A stretch of DNA of 64,000 nt. Source: an uncultured archaeon A07HR60. GTDB taxonomy: Archaea; Halobacteriota; Halobacteria; Halobacteriales; Haloferacaceae. The translations under genes and the position numbers were made by a program. Shown here in pieces: positions 18,674-28,706 of the stretch. The DNA is taken from the NCBI GenBank assembly GCA_000496235.1, contig KI543227.1:45084-109083 (forward strand), given 5' to 3'. The notes beneath the pieces were generated by a model. The model was not told the DNA's origin. It was given only the letters and a program-made list of their open reading frames with translations, and searched no databases. How positions within the stretch are numbered: the stretch's first letter is position 1; each line of letters starts with the position of its first letter.

Positions 18674-19837
18674 GTGCCACTCGACGGCGAGTTACGAGGC
18701 GAGACGGTTCGAGTCGCGGGAGACGCCCGTCAGCGGTTTCATGATTCGCGCGGTTACGGTCGGTCGCTAGGCGGCAACGAGATCGCACTCTCGCGAGTTG
18801 AGGCTGCCCATTTGTTGTTCCGTGGTGATCTCGGCTCGATCACGGCGGCCGGTGACAAACTGGATTTCCCGGCATTTTTCGGTCGGTCGGCAGCCGTTGG
18901 CGGTCGGTTTGCCGCACGATTTCTCGTGTACACGGACCTCAGAGACCGCGGATTCTATCTGTCGCCTGCTAAGGAGGGGTGGTCGGGGACTGCGCCAGAG
19001 GATCATACGAGTCACGACATCGACTTCACAGTGTATGAACGCGGTGCCGACCCCGGCGGTGCTGTGGCGTATCGAGTCTGTGTGCTCGGGGAACGCGAAT
19101 CAATCGCCGCGTCGGGGCTGGCCGGTCTCACGCTTGCCATCGTCGACGAGGAAAGCGACATTTCCTATTTCTCAGCGACACGTCCTGAGCTGACCGGCGA
19201 GACACCATTCGAGCCACCAGCTGATCTGTCCGGGCTCCTTCTCGAGGATCGGGTTGTCGTCTGGGATACCCCGCCAGCGTTGTACGAACACGGCTTTTAC
19301 GGCCGCCCAATCTCTTCACGAGGCGATTCTTTCGGCGGTGCTGTTCAACTGTCGCTCGTGGAGGCTGCCTCGCTTATCGGTGCCGGCCAACTCTCCCTTT
19401 CCGGCACCGTGAATGGGGCTGAGACGGATGCTCTCGGTGAGAATGGTGCCTCCGACATCGATACGGAGCCTCCAACGGGTGATGCCGGCCACGCTGTCAC
19501 TGACCCTCGGGCAGCGGTAGTTGCCCGCGGCCGAGCAGTCGAAGGCGAACGGTTTGACCGCCGACTCCGCGTGTACGAGCGGCTGCGAGGCGCCGATTTG
19601 GTGCCGAAAACGGGCTACAAGTTCGGCGCTGACTTCCGAACCTACCGTGATATCGACCACGTCGATAACCTGCCTCACTCTGAACACCTGATTCGCGTTG
19701 TCGAGTCTGACCACGTCTTCGACCCTCGCGATCTGGCGTTAGATGTCCGGCTCGCCGGCGGGGTCCGCAAGCGGATGCTGTTCGGGCTCGCTGGCGAGTC
19801 GGTTTCGTTTGTGGAAGTCGGACGGCTGACACCGTGA
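18674..19837 (+). CDS. endA: tRNA-splicing endonuclease (archaeal EndA)
   Basis: EndA cuts bulge-helix-bulge (BHB) motifs in pre-tRNA introns and in the processing stems of archaeal pre-rRNA. The protein has two related halves, each with an N-terminal small domain (LRGETVRVAGDARQRF and LEDRVVVWDTPPALYE) and a catalytic-fold domain, as expected for the dimer-forming long haloarchaeal form. The catalytic region holds the Tyr/His/Lys set around TGYKFGADFRTY, HSEHLIRVVE and VRKRMLFG. The GTG at 18674 gives an N-terminus in register with the family; the open frame begins earlier at 18539 without similarity. It is followed closely by trpS. Two substrates of this enzyme are visible in the rRNA operon of this window. 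Confidence 0.88.
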   Translation: MPLDGELRGETVRVAGDARQRFHDSRGYGRSLGGNEIALSRVEAAHLLFRGDLGSITAAGDKLDFPAFFGRSAAVGGRFAARFLVYTDLRDRGFYLSPAKEGWSGTAPEDHTSHDIDFTVYERGADPGGAVAYRVCVLGERESIAASGLAGLTLAIVDEESDISYFSATRPELTGETPFEPPADLSGLLLEDRVVVWDTPPALYEHGFYGRPISSRGDSFGGAVQLSLVEAASLIGAGQLSLSGTVNGAETDALGENGASDIDTEPPTGDAGHAVTDPRAAVVARGRAVEGERFDRRLRVYERLRGADLVPKTGYKFGADFRTYRDIDHVDNLPHSEHLIRVVESDHVFDPRDLALDVRLAGGVRKRMLFGLAGESVSFVEVGRLTP

Positions 19838-19912
19838 GCCCCGCCGTTGTGGCCCGGTGAGGACCGGCGAAGAGACGAACGGTTTTTACAATCGACCGAC
19901 GGACCGTACGAT

Positions 19913-21697
19913 ATGTCAGAAGACGCCCACACCGGGGGAGACACCGATCCGGCTGTCGCCGATGGCGGCGCGAAGAGAGCTGACGATGTCGCTCTCGACC
20001 CGTGGGGGTCCTCGTCTGTGGCCGATTATCGGAAGCTGTTCGAGGACTTCGGCATCGAAGAGTTCGACGAGGTATTGCCGGGAGTCTCGTCGCCTCACTA
20101 CCTGATGCGGCGGGGTGTGATATTCGGTCACCGCGATTACGGACGGGTGGCCGAGGCGATGCGGACGGGTGACCCGTTCGCCGCGCTTTCTGGGTTCATG
20201 CCGACGGGAGACCCGCATATCGGGCACAAACTCGTCTTTGACGAGCTGATTTGGCATCAACAGCAAGGTGGTGACGTCTACCCGCTGATCGCTGATCTTG
20301 AGGCCCACTCCGCCCGAGGGATGACCTGGCAAGAAATCGATACGCACGCCCGCGATTACCTGCTCTCGCTCCTCGCGCTCGGATTCGACCCTGACGAGGG
20401 GGACGCCACGATCTACCGGCAATCTGAACGCCGCGAAGTCCAGGATCTCGGCTTCGAACTCGGCTCGGAGGCCAACTTCTCTGAGATGGAAGCGCTGTAC
20501 GGCTTCAGCGGTGAGACAAATATCTCTCACCTGCAGAGTGTCATTACCCAGATGGCCGATATCCTCTATCCGCAGGTGGACGGCGAGCCGAAGCCGACGG
20601 TCATCCCGGTGGGGCCCGACCAAGACCCCCACGTCCGGCTCGCTCGGGATCTCGCAGCTCGCACCCGGTATTTCGGCGTCACTGAGGCGTTCGCTTCGTT
20701 CGAGGTGACCGACAGCGAGCGGGAAGTCCTCCGGTGGGCACACGACAGTCTCCGGGCGGCACTCGACAGTCAGGGAATCGACGGCTCCGCGCTGCGCTGT
20801 GATCTGACTGCCCGGTTCCTCCGGGCGTTTCCGGATCCGGACTCAGAACAGGCCGCTGCTGATCGTGAGCCGCACGGCTCCGCCGGAGCACCCGACACTG
20901 GGGGGATACTCGATCCTGAACTGTTTCGCGATGCCGCTGGCGAGTTCACACTCCCTGACGAATACGGGTCCGAACCGTTCGATGATCTGCTGGCCGTCGA
21001 CAGCTTCCCGCCGGCGGCCGCGTGGGAGTCTTCGGCGGAGTCACTCGTTGGAAAACTCGAGAACGCGGGCAAAGAGCCGCTTCGGCGCCGTATTCGGGTC
21101 CTCGACCGCAACGCCACCGACGAGGCATTCACCGCTCTAATCGAGGCTGTCGATGGAGAGAAACGTGTCTTCGAAGCCCACATCGACTCGTTTGACCTGG
21201 ACCGACAGGAGACGGCAGAACTTGCCCGGCAGGTCGAACTCGATCACGGCGGCTTTGGCTTCCAGCCACCGTCGTCGATCTATCACCGGTTCATGACTGG
21301 CCTGACGGGCGGCAAAATGTCGTCTTCGGTGCCAGCAAGCCACATCTCGCTCCTAGACGACCCCGAAGAGGGGTACGACAAAGTGATGGACGCGACTACT
21401 GGGGGTCGCGAGACGGCCGCAAAACAGCGCGAACTCGGTGGTCGCGCGGATGAGTGTCCCGTCTACGAGTTGTACGCGTACCTGCTCTCGGCTGACGACG
21501 ACGAATTCGCCAAGCGCGTCTACGACGAGTGTACGAGTGGTGAACTCCTGTGCGGAGACTGCAAGCAACAGGCAGCCGAACTGATGAAGTCGTTCCTGGC
21601 AGACCACCAGGAGAAACGGGCCGAAGCTGAGGAACTGCTCGCTGACCTGGAGATCGATCTCAATCTCAATCTCGATCTCGACAGTACCAGCCGCTGA
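19913..21697 (+). CDS. trpS: Tryptophanyl-tRNA synthetase
   Basis: Class I synthetase charging tRNA-Trp. From MSEDAHTGGD it has 594 residues. The HIGH motif is GDPHIGHKL (HIGH at 102-105) and the KMSKS motif is GGKMSSS (around residue 468). The archaeal/eukaryal-type segment GPDQDPHVRLARDLAAR is present. A long variable stretch, about 160 residues with a Ser/Ala/Glu-rich part, separates the two catalytic motifs, as in other haloarchaeal TrpRS. The gene lies 75 bp after endA; in haloarchaea pre-tRNA-Trp carries an intron removed by EndA, so the pairing is functionally sensible. Confidence 0.95.
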   Translation: MSEDAHTGGDTDPAVADGGAKRADDVALDPWGSSSVADYRKLFEDFGIEEFDEVLPGVSSPHYLMRRGVIFGHRDYGRVAEAMRTGDPFAALSGFMPTGDPHIGHKLVFDELIWHQQQGGDVYPLIADLEAHSARGMTWQEIDTHARDYLLSLLALGFDPDEGDATIYRQSERREVQDLGFELGSEANFSEMEALYGFSGETNISHLQSVITQMADILYPQVDGEPKPTVIPVGPDQDPHVRLARDLAARTRYFGVTEAFASFEVTDSEREVLRWAHDSLRAALDSQGIDGSALRCDLTARFLRAFPDPDSEQAAADREPHGSAGAPDTGGILDPELFRDAAGEFTLPDEYGSEPFDDLLAVDSFPPAAAWESSAESLVGKLENAGKEPLRRRIRVLDRNATDEAFTALIEAVDGEKRVFEAHIDSFDLDRQETAELARQVELDHGGFGFQPPSSIYHRFMTGLTGGKMSSSVPASHISLLDDPEEGYDKVMDATTGGRETAAKQRELGGRADECPVYELYAYLLSADDDEFAKRVYDECTSGELLCGDCKQQAAELMKSFLADHQEKRAEAEELLADLEIDLNLNLDLDSTSR

Positions 21698-21897
21698 TAC
21701 GAGGACAGTTCCAGACTACCGAGCGACGATAGACGGTAGTCACCGTCAGTCGAATCCCGCCGGTCTCGAATTGTGCTGGTGTGGCTGGGCTGGTGTCGTT
21801 CCTGCCGATGGATGCTTTTCCGGCTCGACCTGTCTGGTGTCGTGCTGTGCCGGAATCCCTAACTACCGACCGGACGCTCATTATAATAATAGAATCT

Positions 21898-23390
21898 ATG
21901 CGCCTTCCGCAACGACAACTCGCGGTGCTGGAAGCCGCGAGCCCGATGGACGAATCGACGATCGAGGAGTTAGCAGACGCGACCGGGCTGAAACCTGAGA
22001 CAGTCACTGGCGCTGTGTTCGACCTCAGCGAGCGCGGATTCGTGACGGTGAGTGAGACTGTCACGGCCGAGATGAGCCTCTCTGAGGAGGGCGAACACTA
22101 CCTCTCGGAAGGGCTGCCGGAGGTGCGATTGTATCGGGCAGCTCGCGAACACGACGGTACCATCGCGATTGGTGAGGCGGTCGGCGCGGCGCTCGAGGGT
22201 GACGAGGTCGATATAGCCCTCGCCAACTTCGCCCGGAAAGAGTACGGAGACGTAGAGAGCGGCGAGGTAACGGCAGATACGGAAGTAGACCCAGCAGCCG
22301 ACTCAGAGGCGGAGACGCTCGCCCAGGTCGCCGGCGGTGAGCAGGTGGACGAGACGTCACCGCGGGAGCAACTCGTGTCGCGCGGGTTGGTTGACCGGGA
22401 AGAGCAGACCATCCGGGCGATTACGCTGACAGAGGAGGCAGTGACGGCACTTGTAGAGGGAATCGAGGCTGCAGACACTGTCGACCGACTCACGCCGGAG
22501 TTGCTCACCAGTGGCGACTGGAAAGACGCAGAGTTTGCCGAGTACAACGTCACAGCCGATACCCAAACGTCTGAGGGAGGTCGCAAGCACATTTTACGGC
22601 GACGACAGACCGGGTGAAAGACGTGCTCGTGGGGATGGGCTTCAGCGAGATGGACGGCCCTCACGCAGACGCCGACTTCTGGATTCACGACTGTTTGTTC
22701 ATGCCGCAAGACCACCCTGCTCGGACCCACTGGGACCGGTTCGAGTTGGACGTGGACCCGATCCAGGACCTGCCAGCCGATCTTGCCGATCGGGTTGAAT
22801 CAGCCCACCGAGAGGGATGGGGAGACGATGGGGACGGCTACGATAGCCCATGGGACCGGGATTTCGCAGAAGCAATCGCGCTCCGTGGCCACACCACCTC
22901 GCTGTCGATGCGGCACCTATCGGGGCAGGCTCGCGGCGAACTGGAGCCGCCCCAGCGCTGGTTCAGCGTCGAGAAAGTGTACCGGAACGACACGCTGGAC
23001 CCGACACATCTGCTGGAATTTTTCCAGATCGAAGGGTGGGTCATGGCTGAGAACCTCTCAGTCCGCGACCTGATGGGCACGTTCGAGGAGTTTTACCGAC
23101 AGTTCGGCATTACTGATATCGAATTCAAACCTCACTACAATCCATACACCGAGCCGAGTTTCGAGCTATTCGGCGAACACCCCGAAACGGGGGAGTTGAT
23201 CGAGATCGGCAACTCGGGTCTGTTCCGCGACGAAGTACTCCGGCCGTTGGGTGTGGACTGTGACGTGATGGCATGGGGGCTGGCGCTGGAGCGACTGCTC
23301 ATGTTAATGTATGGATTCGACGATATCCGGGATGTCCACGGGACTTTGTGTGATCTGGAGCTGCTCCGAGAGACGGAGGTGGTCCGATAA
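21898..23390 (+). CDS. pheS: Phenylalanyl-tRNA synthetase alpha subunit, split or frameshifted at 22592-22617
   Basis: The first frame, from ATG 21898 (MRLPQRQLAVLE), carries the N-terminal winged-helix repeats and stops at 22617. The second frame opens with GTG at 22614 (GTGA overlap) and carries the class II catalytic core: motif 2 FSVEKVYRNDTLDPTHL, phenylalanine-pocket FEFFGEHP-like region, and motif 3 GLALERLLMLMYG, ending at 23390. The second frame upstream of its GTG reads FTATTDR, in register with the GRKH end of the first frame. A single missing base in the T-run 22592-22595 would therefore restore one 497-residue PheS of normal length. PheS is essential, so this is either sequence error, a recoding site, or a truly two-chain subunit. 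pheT follows with a 1-base overlap. Confidence 0.88.
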
Positions 23391-25126
23391 TGCCGGTCGT
23401 CGACGTGAATATGGACGAACTCCGAACGCTCACGGGCCACGACAAATCCGCCGCCGAATTCAAACACGACCTCTTCCAGCTCGGCTTGGAATTCGAGGGG
23501 GAGACGGCCGACGGTGAACTGCAGTTTGAGTTTGGTCCCGACCGGCTCGACAGACTGTCGGTGGAGGGAATCGCTCGCTCGCTGCGGTACCAGTACGGCG
23601 ATTCCAGAGGGGTAGCAATCCCCTCGCGGAACGACCCCGAATGGACGATTGAGGTCGACGAATCAGTCCCTGACCAGCGCCCGTACGTCACTGGCGTTGT
23701 CGCTAGAGGGGTTGACCTGGACACAGCGGCGTTAGAGTCGCTCATTCAGCTCCAGGAGAAGCTCCACGCCACGATGGGCCGTGATCGGGCAAAAGGCGCG
23801 ATCGGAATCCACGATTTGGCGATGCTGAAAGGGGCCGCTTACAGTGACGGTGGCGGTAAATCCGTCACCTACCAGGGGGTCAACCCCGAGGGCGACACGT
23901 TTGTTCCACTGGAGGCTGACGCCGAGCTCACCCCCGCAGCCGTGCTCGAAACCCACGAGACCGGCCGGAAATACGCTGAATTAGTCTCGCAGTACGACCG
24001 ATACCCCGCCATCTACGACGATATTGGCCTCTTTTCATTCCCGCCTGTCATCAACGGGGCGCGGACGGAGGTGACGACTGGCTCCCGAGAGCTGTTCATC
24101 GAGATGACCGGCACCAGACAGTCTACGATCGACGGGATGCTGAACGTGGTCTGTTATGCGCTTGCGGCCCGTGGTGCGACCCTGGAGGAGGTTACGGTGG
24201 TGTATGACGACGACACCACCACTGCGACCCGAAATGACGAACTGGTCCGTCCAGACTTCACCACTGACGCCAAACACGTCACCCACGGCCGGATCGAGTC
24301 GGTTCTTGGCGTCTCGCTAGAGACAGACGAGGTGGTAGATCTGTTCGAACGCTCCGGACTGGACGCTACCTACGGGCTCGGCGAAGAGGTAACCTACGAG
24401 GTGGAAATCCCGCCGTATCGAGTCGACGTGCTCCACCCGCTGGATTTGATCGACGATGTCGGTCGAGCCTACGGGTTCAACGAGCTCGAGGCAACGTATC
24501 CGGATGTCGGTACGGTGGGCGGTCGTCACGAACGCTCACGAGTTGAAGATGCCGCCCGGTCACAGCTGATCGGGCTCGGATTCGAGGACCTGCTCAACTT
24601 CCACATGATAAGCGCCGAACACAACTATGAGCGGATGCGGCTCGATCCTGACGACGGTGCAGACGTGGTTGGCGGCGGTGAAGCCGTCGACATCACGGAG
24701 CCGTACAGTGACGCGTATACGCAACTACGTAGCTGGGCGCTCCCCTCCTTGATGGCGGTGCTGGAGCGCAATACTCATCGTGCGTACCCACAGGATCTCG
24801 CGGAAATCGGGCTGGCCGCACAAACGGCCGACTCTCCGACAACCAATGTGGCCGAACACCAGACGGTTGCAGCCGTTATGGCCCGCTACGACGCCACCTA
24901 CGAAGACGCCAAAGCACGACTCCAGGCTCTCTGCCGGGACTTCGACGTGACACTCGAAACCCCACCCACCGAGCACCCGTCTTTCATCCCCGGACGCGTT
25001 GCATCAGTCGCCATCGACGGAGTCGACGTCGGCGTAATTGGGGAGATCCACCCAGCAGTTCTCGTTGAACACGATCTCGAACTGCCGGTTGCAGCGTTCG
25101 AATTTCGTCTGTCGGCACTGGAGTGA
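23390..25126 (+). CDS. pheT: Phenylalanyl-tRNA synthetase beta subunit
   Basis: A 578-residue archaeal-type beta subunit that pairs with PheS as an (alpha-beta)2 enzyme. It begins MPVVDVNMDELRTL, and has the B3/B4 editing region with KGAIGIHDLAMLKG and GTRQSTIDGMLNVVCYAL. The B5 domain is seen at IPPYRVDVLHPLDLIDDVGRAYG, and the catalytic-like domain at LGFEDLLNFHMIS to the C-terminal GEIHPAVL. The ATG overlaps the pheS TAA by one base (TAATG), so the two are translationally coupled. A short T-run at 25140-25144, just after the stop, may act as a terminator. Confidence 0.95.
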   Translation: MPVVDVNMDELRTLTGHDKSAAEFKHDLFQLGLEFEGETADGELQFEFGPDRLDRLSVEGIARSLRYQYGDSRGVAIPSRNDPEWTIEVDESVPDQRPYVTGVVARGVDLDTAALESLIQLQEKLHATMGRDRAKGAIGIHDLAMLKGAAYSDGGGKSVTYQGVNPEGDTFVPLEADAELTPAAVLETHETGRKYAELVSQYDRYPAIYDDIGLFSFPPVINGARTEVTTGSRELFIEMTGTRQSTIDGMLNVVCYALAARGATLEEVTVVYDDDTTTATRNDELVRPDFTTDAKHVTHGRIESVLGVSLETDEVVDLFERSGLDATYGLGEEVTYEVEIPPYRVDVLHPLDLIDDVGRAYGFNELEATYPDVGTVGGRHERSRVEDAARSQLIGLGFEDLLNFHMISAEHNYERMRLDPDDGADVVGGGEAVDITEPYSDAYTQLRSWALPSLMAVLERNTHRAYPQDLAEIGLAAQTADSPTTNVAEHQTVAAVMARYDATYEDAKARLQALCRDFDVTLETPPTEHPSFIPGRVASVAIDGVDVGVIGEIHPAVLVEHDLELPVAAFEFRLSALE

Positions 25127-25484
25127 GCGGCCTGTCGGCTTTTTGAATCTTAGACGATTGACCCTGGGATTCGTTCGTCACTCTCGCTCTCTGGATACAC
25201 ACCCAGCGAGAGGTGGAGACCACCCCGGCGGCCAGAAATTTCACACTCAGGCTTCTATAACGGGGACCGGCTCCGTTGGTACACTCGGGTGACATCATCA
25301 ACTCGACAACAGATTGTTACCCGCCTTCCAGCGCTGAGATGTGAGACTTTCAGGCCGAATCTCGGTGCGGCATATCTGCCGACCCAGTCGATGTCGGTGG
25401 TGAGGTTCGACAGCCACTGGCGTTGTCAGTCACGTGCTGACCGAGCCGTTTAACATTAGAGCCACAATATTTCAGACCATAGTA
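25127..25484. other. Intergenic between pheT and valS
   Basis: A T-run (25140-25144) after pheT could end transcription. A TTTAAC element at about 25450-25455, some 30 bp before the valS ATG, is a plausible TATA box for a leaderless or short-leader transcript. No structured leader such as a T-box is apparent and no gene is seen. Confidence 0.4.
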
Positions 25485-28235
25485 ATGCCTCGTGGAGAAT
25501 ACGACCCAGAAACTGCCGAGCCGAAGTGGCAGCGACGGTGGGTCGAAAACGAGACCTACGCGTACGACGACGTCGAGAACCCTGACACAGCCTTCTCGAT
25601 TGACACCCCACCACCGACGGTATCCGGTGACCTCCACATGGGTCACCTGTACCAGTTCACACTCCAGGACTTCGTCGCCCGATTTCACCGGATGTACGAC
25701 GACGACGTCTTCTTTCCGTTCGGCTACGATGATAACGGGATCGCGTCTGAGCGACTCGCCGAGCGCGAGTTAGACATTCGCCACGGAGACTTCGATCGCG
25801 ATGTCTTCCAGGAGAAATGCCGGGGTGTCTGTGACGACTACGAGGAGTCGTTCACAGACGATGTCCAGAGTCTCGCGATCTCGGTCGACTGGGATCACAC
25901 GTATCAGACGATTGAACCGCGTGTCCAGCGAATCTCGCAGCTGTCGTTTTTAGACCTGTATGAACAGGGGCGAGAGTATCGTGAGCGAGCGCCGGCAATC
26001 TGGTGTCCTGACTGTGAGACGGCTATCTCGCAGGTGGAGACAGAAGACGCCGAGCAGGCGGCTCACTTCAACGATATTGCCTTCCAGGTGGCTGACGCAG
26101 CGACGGATGAGTCGGTGCCTGATGAGTTCGTCATTTCGACGACGCGGCCGGAGTTGCTTCCCGCCTGTGTGGCTGTGTTCGTCCACCCCGACGACGACGA
26201 GAACGCACCGCTCGTGGGCCAGCAGGCCCGTGTGCCACTGTTCGACCACGAGGTGCCGATCCTGGCGGATGAGCGGGTCGACCGTGAGACCGGCTCTGGG
26301 ATCGTTATGTCGTGTACGTTCGGCGATCAGACCGATATCGAGTGGTATCAGGCCCACGATCTCAATCTCCGTGTCGCGATCGACGAAGCCGGCCAGATGA
26401 CCGAACAGGCGGGGCCCTACGAGGGGCTGTCCGCCGAGGAAGCTGGTCAGGCGATCGTCGACGATCTCGAAGCCGCTGGCCCGCTGCGTGATCGACGCGA
26501 CATCAGCCACTCGGTCAACGTTCACGAACGTTGTGGGACTGGCATCGAGTTCCTCGTCACCGAGCAGTGGTACGTGGAGATGCTGGACAAGCGCGAGGAG
26601 TATCTTGAGGCGGGCCGCCAGATGGACTGGTATCCCGAGAAAATGTTCACCCGATACGAACACTGGATTGATGGGCTCCAGTGGGACTGGTGTATCTCCC
26701 GACAACGCTCCTCGGGGATCCCGTTTCCCGTGTGGTACTGTGAAGAGTGTGATGCAGAACTGTTCGCAGCCCGTGACCAGTTGCCGGTTGACCCGCTGTC
26801 CGCGAGCCCGCCCGTCGACGCGTGTCCAGAGTGTGGCCACGAGGAGTTCGTCGCCGAGGATGACGTGTTCGACACGTGGGCGACGTCGTCGCTGACACCG
26901 CTCATCAACGCAGGCTGGGACTGGGATCCGGAAGCTGACGCCGACCCCAGTACTGCTGGCCCGACCGCCACAGATGGTGGGACCGCCACATCATCTGGCC
27001 CTGATTCAGACTCGGGTTCGGGCGATCGTCCGGCAGGACCGACGCGGGGTGCATTTACTATGGACTACCCCGAACTGTACCCCGCGAGCATGCGGCCCCA
27101 GGGACACGATATTATCTCGTTCTGGCTGTTCCACACTATCGTCAAATGCTACGAGCATACCGGCGAGGTGCCATTCGACTCGGTCATGATCAATGGAATG
27201 GTCCTCGACGAGAGCCGTGAAGCGATGTCGAAGTCGAAAGGGAACATCGTCGCTCCAGAAGAAGTTCTTCAGGAGTATCCCGTCGACGCCGCCCGGTTTT
27301 GGGCTGCCGGGTCGGCAGTTGGGGATGACCTGCCTTACCAGGAAAAGGGGCTGCGTGCCGGTGAAAAACTCCTCCGGAAACTGTGGAACGCCTCGAAACT
27401 GGTTGAGAACCTGTCGGAGGCGGGCGATGGTGAGCATGGCGGTGGCGAGCCACCCGCAGCGCTGGCAGATCTTGACCGCTGGCTGCTGGCAGAGTTAGAT
27501 GCCGAAGTCGAGCGGCAGACATCGCTCCTCCAGGAGCGATCCTTCTCGAAGGCCCGCGATAGCCTCCGGTCGTTCTTTTGGGGGACGTTCTGTGACGATT
27601 ACTTGGAAATTGCAAAACAGCGAGACGACGCTTCCGCGGCTTACACTCTCCGGACGGCTCACGAACGGTTTCTTCGGTTGTTTGCCCCACTGTTGGCACA
27701 CATCTCTGAGGAACTCTGGACGGAGATGTACGCCGACGACGATACCGAGACCGAGAGTGTTCACCGCCAGGACTGGCCAGTCCCCCTGGGGATCGAAGCC
27801 AACAGAGAAGCCGGGTCGACTGCGATGTCGGTCGTCGGTGCCCTCCGCAAATTCAAGAGCGACAATCAACTGCCCCTGAACGCCGCTCTGACACAGGTGG
27901 CCGTCTACGACGATGTCGGCGGATTCGAAGACGATATCACGAGTGCAATGCACGTCGGACAACTTGACGTGCTACCGGAGACCGAACCACCCGTCGAGTC
28001 AGTGATTACCGGAATCAATCTGGATTACGCAACCATCGGCCCGAAATACGGCGGCCAAGTGTCCGATATCGACACGGCCATTGAAACCGGATCGTACGAT
28101 CTCGACGGCGATCAACTCCACGCTGGGCCGGCTACCCTCGAAGCCGAAGAGTTCACTATCCAACGTGAACGGCAGTACACTGGCGACGGAACACTGGTCG
28201 ATGCGGACGACGCGATTGTTATCGTAGAGGAGTGA
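25485..28235 (+). CDS. valS: Valyl-tRNA synthetase
   Basis: Class I synthetase of 916 residues from MPRGEYDPET. HIGH-type motif PPPTVSGDLHMGHL, editing-domain region STTRPELLPACVAVFVHP, zinc-binding pairs (WCPDCETAI and YCEECDAEL with CPECGHEEF), and KMSKS motif EAMSKSKGN are all present, followed by the anticodon-binding domain. A low-complexity Asp/Ser/Thr/Gly segment (about 26935-27050, roughly 38 residues) is inserted in the catalytic domain between the zinc region and TMDYPELYPASMRPQG. The frame opens at 25434, but the ATG at 25485 fits the family. Confidence 0.96.
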   Translation: MPRGEYDPETAEPKWQRRWVENETYAYDDVENPDTAFSIDTPPPTVSGDLHMGHLYQFTLQDFVARFHRMYDDDVFFPFGYDDNGIASERLAERELDIRHGDFDRDVFQEKCRGVCDDYEESFTDDVQSLAISVDWDHTYQTIEPRVQRISQLSFLDLYEQGREYRERAPAIWCPDCETAISQVETEDAEQAAHFNDIAFQVADAATDESVPDEFVISTTRPELLPACVAVFVHPDDDENAPLVGQQARVPLFDHEVPILADERVDRETGSGIVMSCTFGDQTDIEWYQAHDLNLRVAIDEAGQMTEQAGPYEGLSAEEAGQAIVDDLEAAGPLRDRRDISHSVNVHERCGTGIEFLVTEQWYVEMLDKREEYLEAGRQMDWYPEKMFTRYEHWIDGLQWDWCISRQRSSGIPFPVWYCEECDAELFAARDQLPVDPLSASPPVDACPECGHEEFVAEDDVFDTWATSSLTPLINAGWDWDPEADADPSTAGPTATDGGTATSSGPDSDSGSGDRPAGPTRGAFTMDYPELYPASMRPQGHDIISFWLFHTIVKCYEHTGEVPFDSVMINGMVLDESREAMSKSKGNIVAPEEVLQEYPVDAARFWAAGSAVGDDLPYQEKGLRAGEKLLRKLWNASKLVENLSEAGDGEHGGGEPPAALADLDRWLLAELDAEVERQTSLLQERSFSKARDSLRSFFWGTFCDDYLEIAKQRDDASAAYTLRTAHERFLRLFAPLLAHISEELWTEMYADDDTETESVHRQDWPVPLGIEANREAGSTAMSVVGALRKFKSDNQLPLNAALTQVAVYDDVGGFEDDITSAMHVGQLDVLPETEPPVESVITGINLDYATIGPKYGGQVSDIDTAIETGSYDLDGDQLHAGPATLEAEEFTIQRERQYTGDGTLVDADDAIVIVEE

Positions 28236-28706
28236 CCGTCGTCGGGGGTGATATCTAATAGATGGCCCCCACTGGCCATATGATCGCCTCGACTACGTGA
28301 AGCGGATATCCGCAAGCTCAAGACTCCTGACTACCCGTCGTTGCCGGCCGGAACGCCCACAGAACAAACGCTCGCGGAATGAACACTCCGATACTTGCCC
28401 GCGGGTGGCCTGGCGATCATCGCGATTCACATCTGTATCTGTGTTCGTGTTCGTATTCGTATCTGTATCTGCAGGAGGTGGAACGACTCGCTCGGATAGT
28501 GGCAGCACCAGACTCACCAGTATTACTACTGTTTGAACACAGTATCATATCGACTAGACACGGATAGTCAGTCTCAGCTTGCAATTCGGATACCGATTCT
28601 GGGTGGTGGACACTCAACACGCCATCGGCGGTGATCCACTTTCCTCGACGGGCACAACCGCTCCGTCTCCGAGCGACTCGAGCGTCGGACCGTGTTACGG
28701 GTTCGT
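28236..28706. other. Intergenic with imperfect hexamer repeats
   Basis: Around 28430-28475 the plus strand shows imperfect tandem hexamers of TGTATC / TGTTCG / TATTCG type. On the minus strand these would read as Asp-Thr/Asn-Thr pairs inside a 74-residue frame (28293-28517) that I do not consider a convincing gene. Nothing else is recognised. Confidence 0.4.

Noticed and set aside
25127-25484. T-box or other riboswitch before valS
   Set aside because: No specifier loop, T-box sequence or stable stem is visible, and such leaders are not expected in archaea.
28293-28517. 74-residue minus-strand frame with Asp/Asn-Thr repeats
   Set aside because: The repeats come from a simple hexamer tract; the rest is Arg-rich with no family match and no clear ribosome site.
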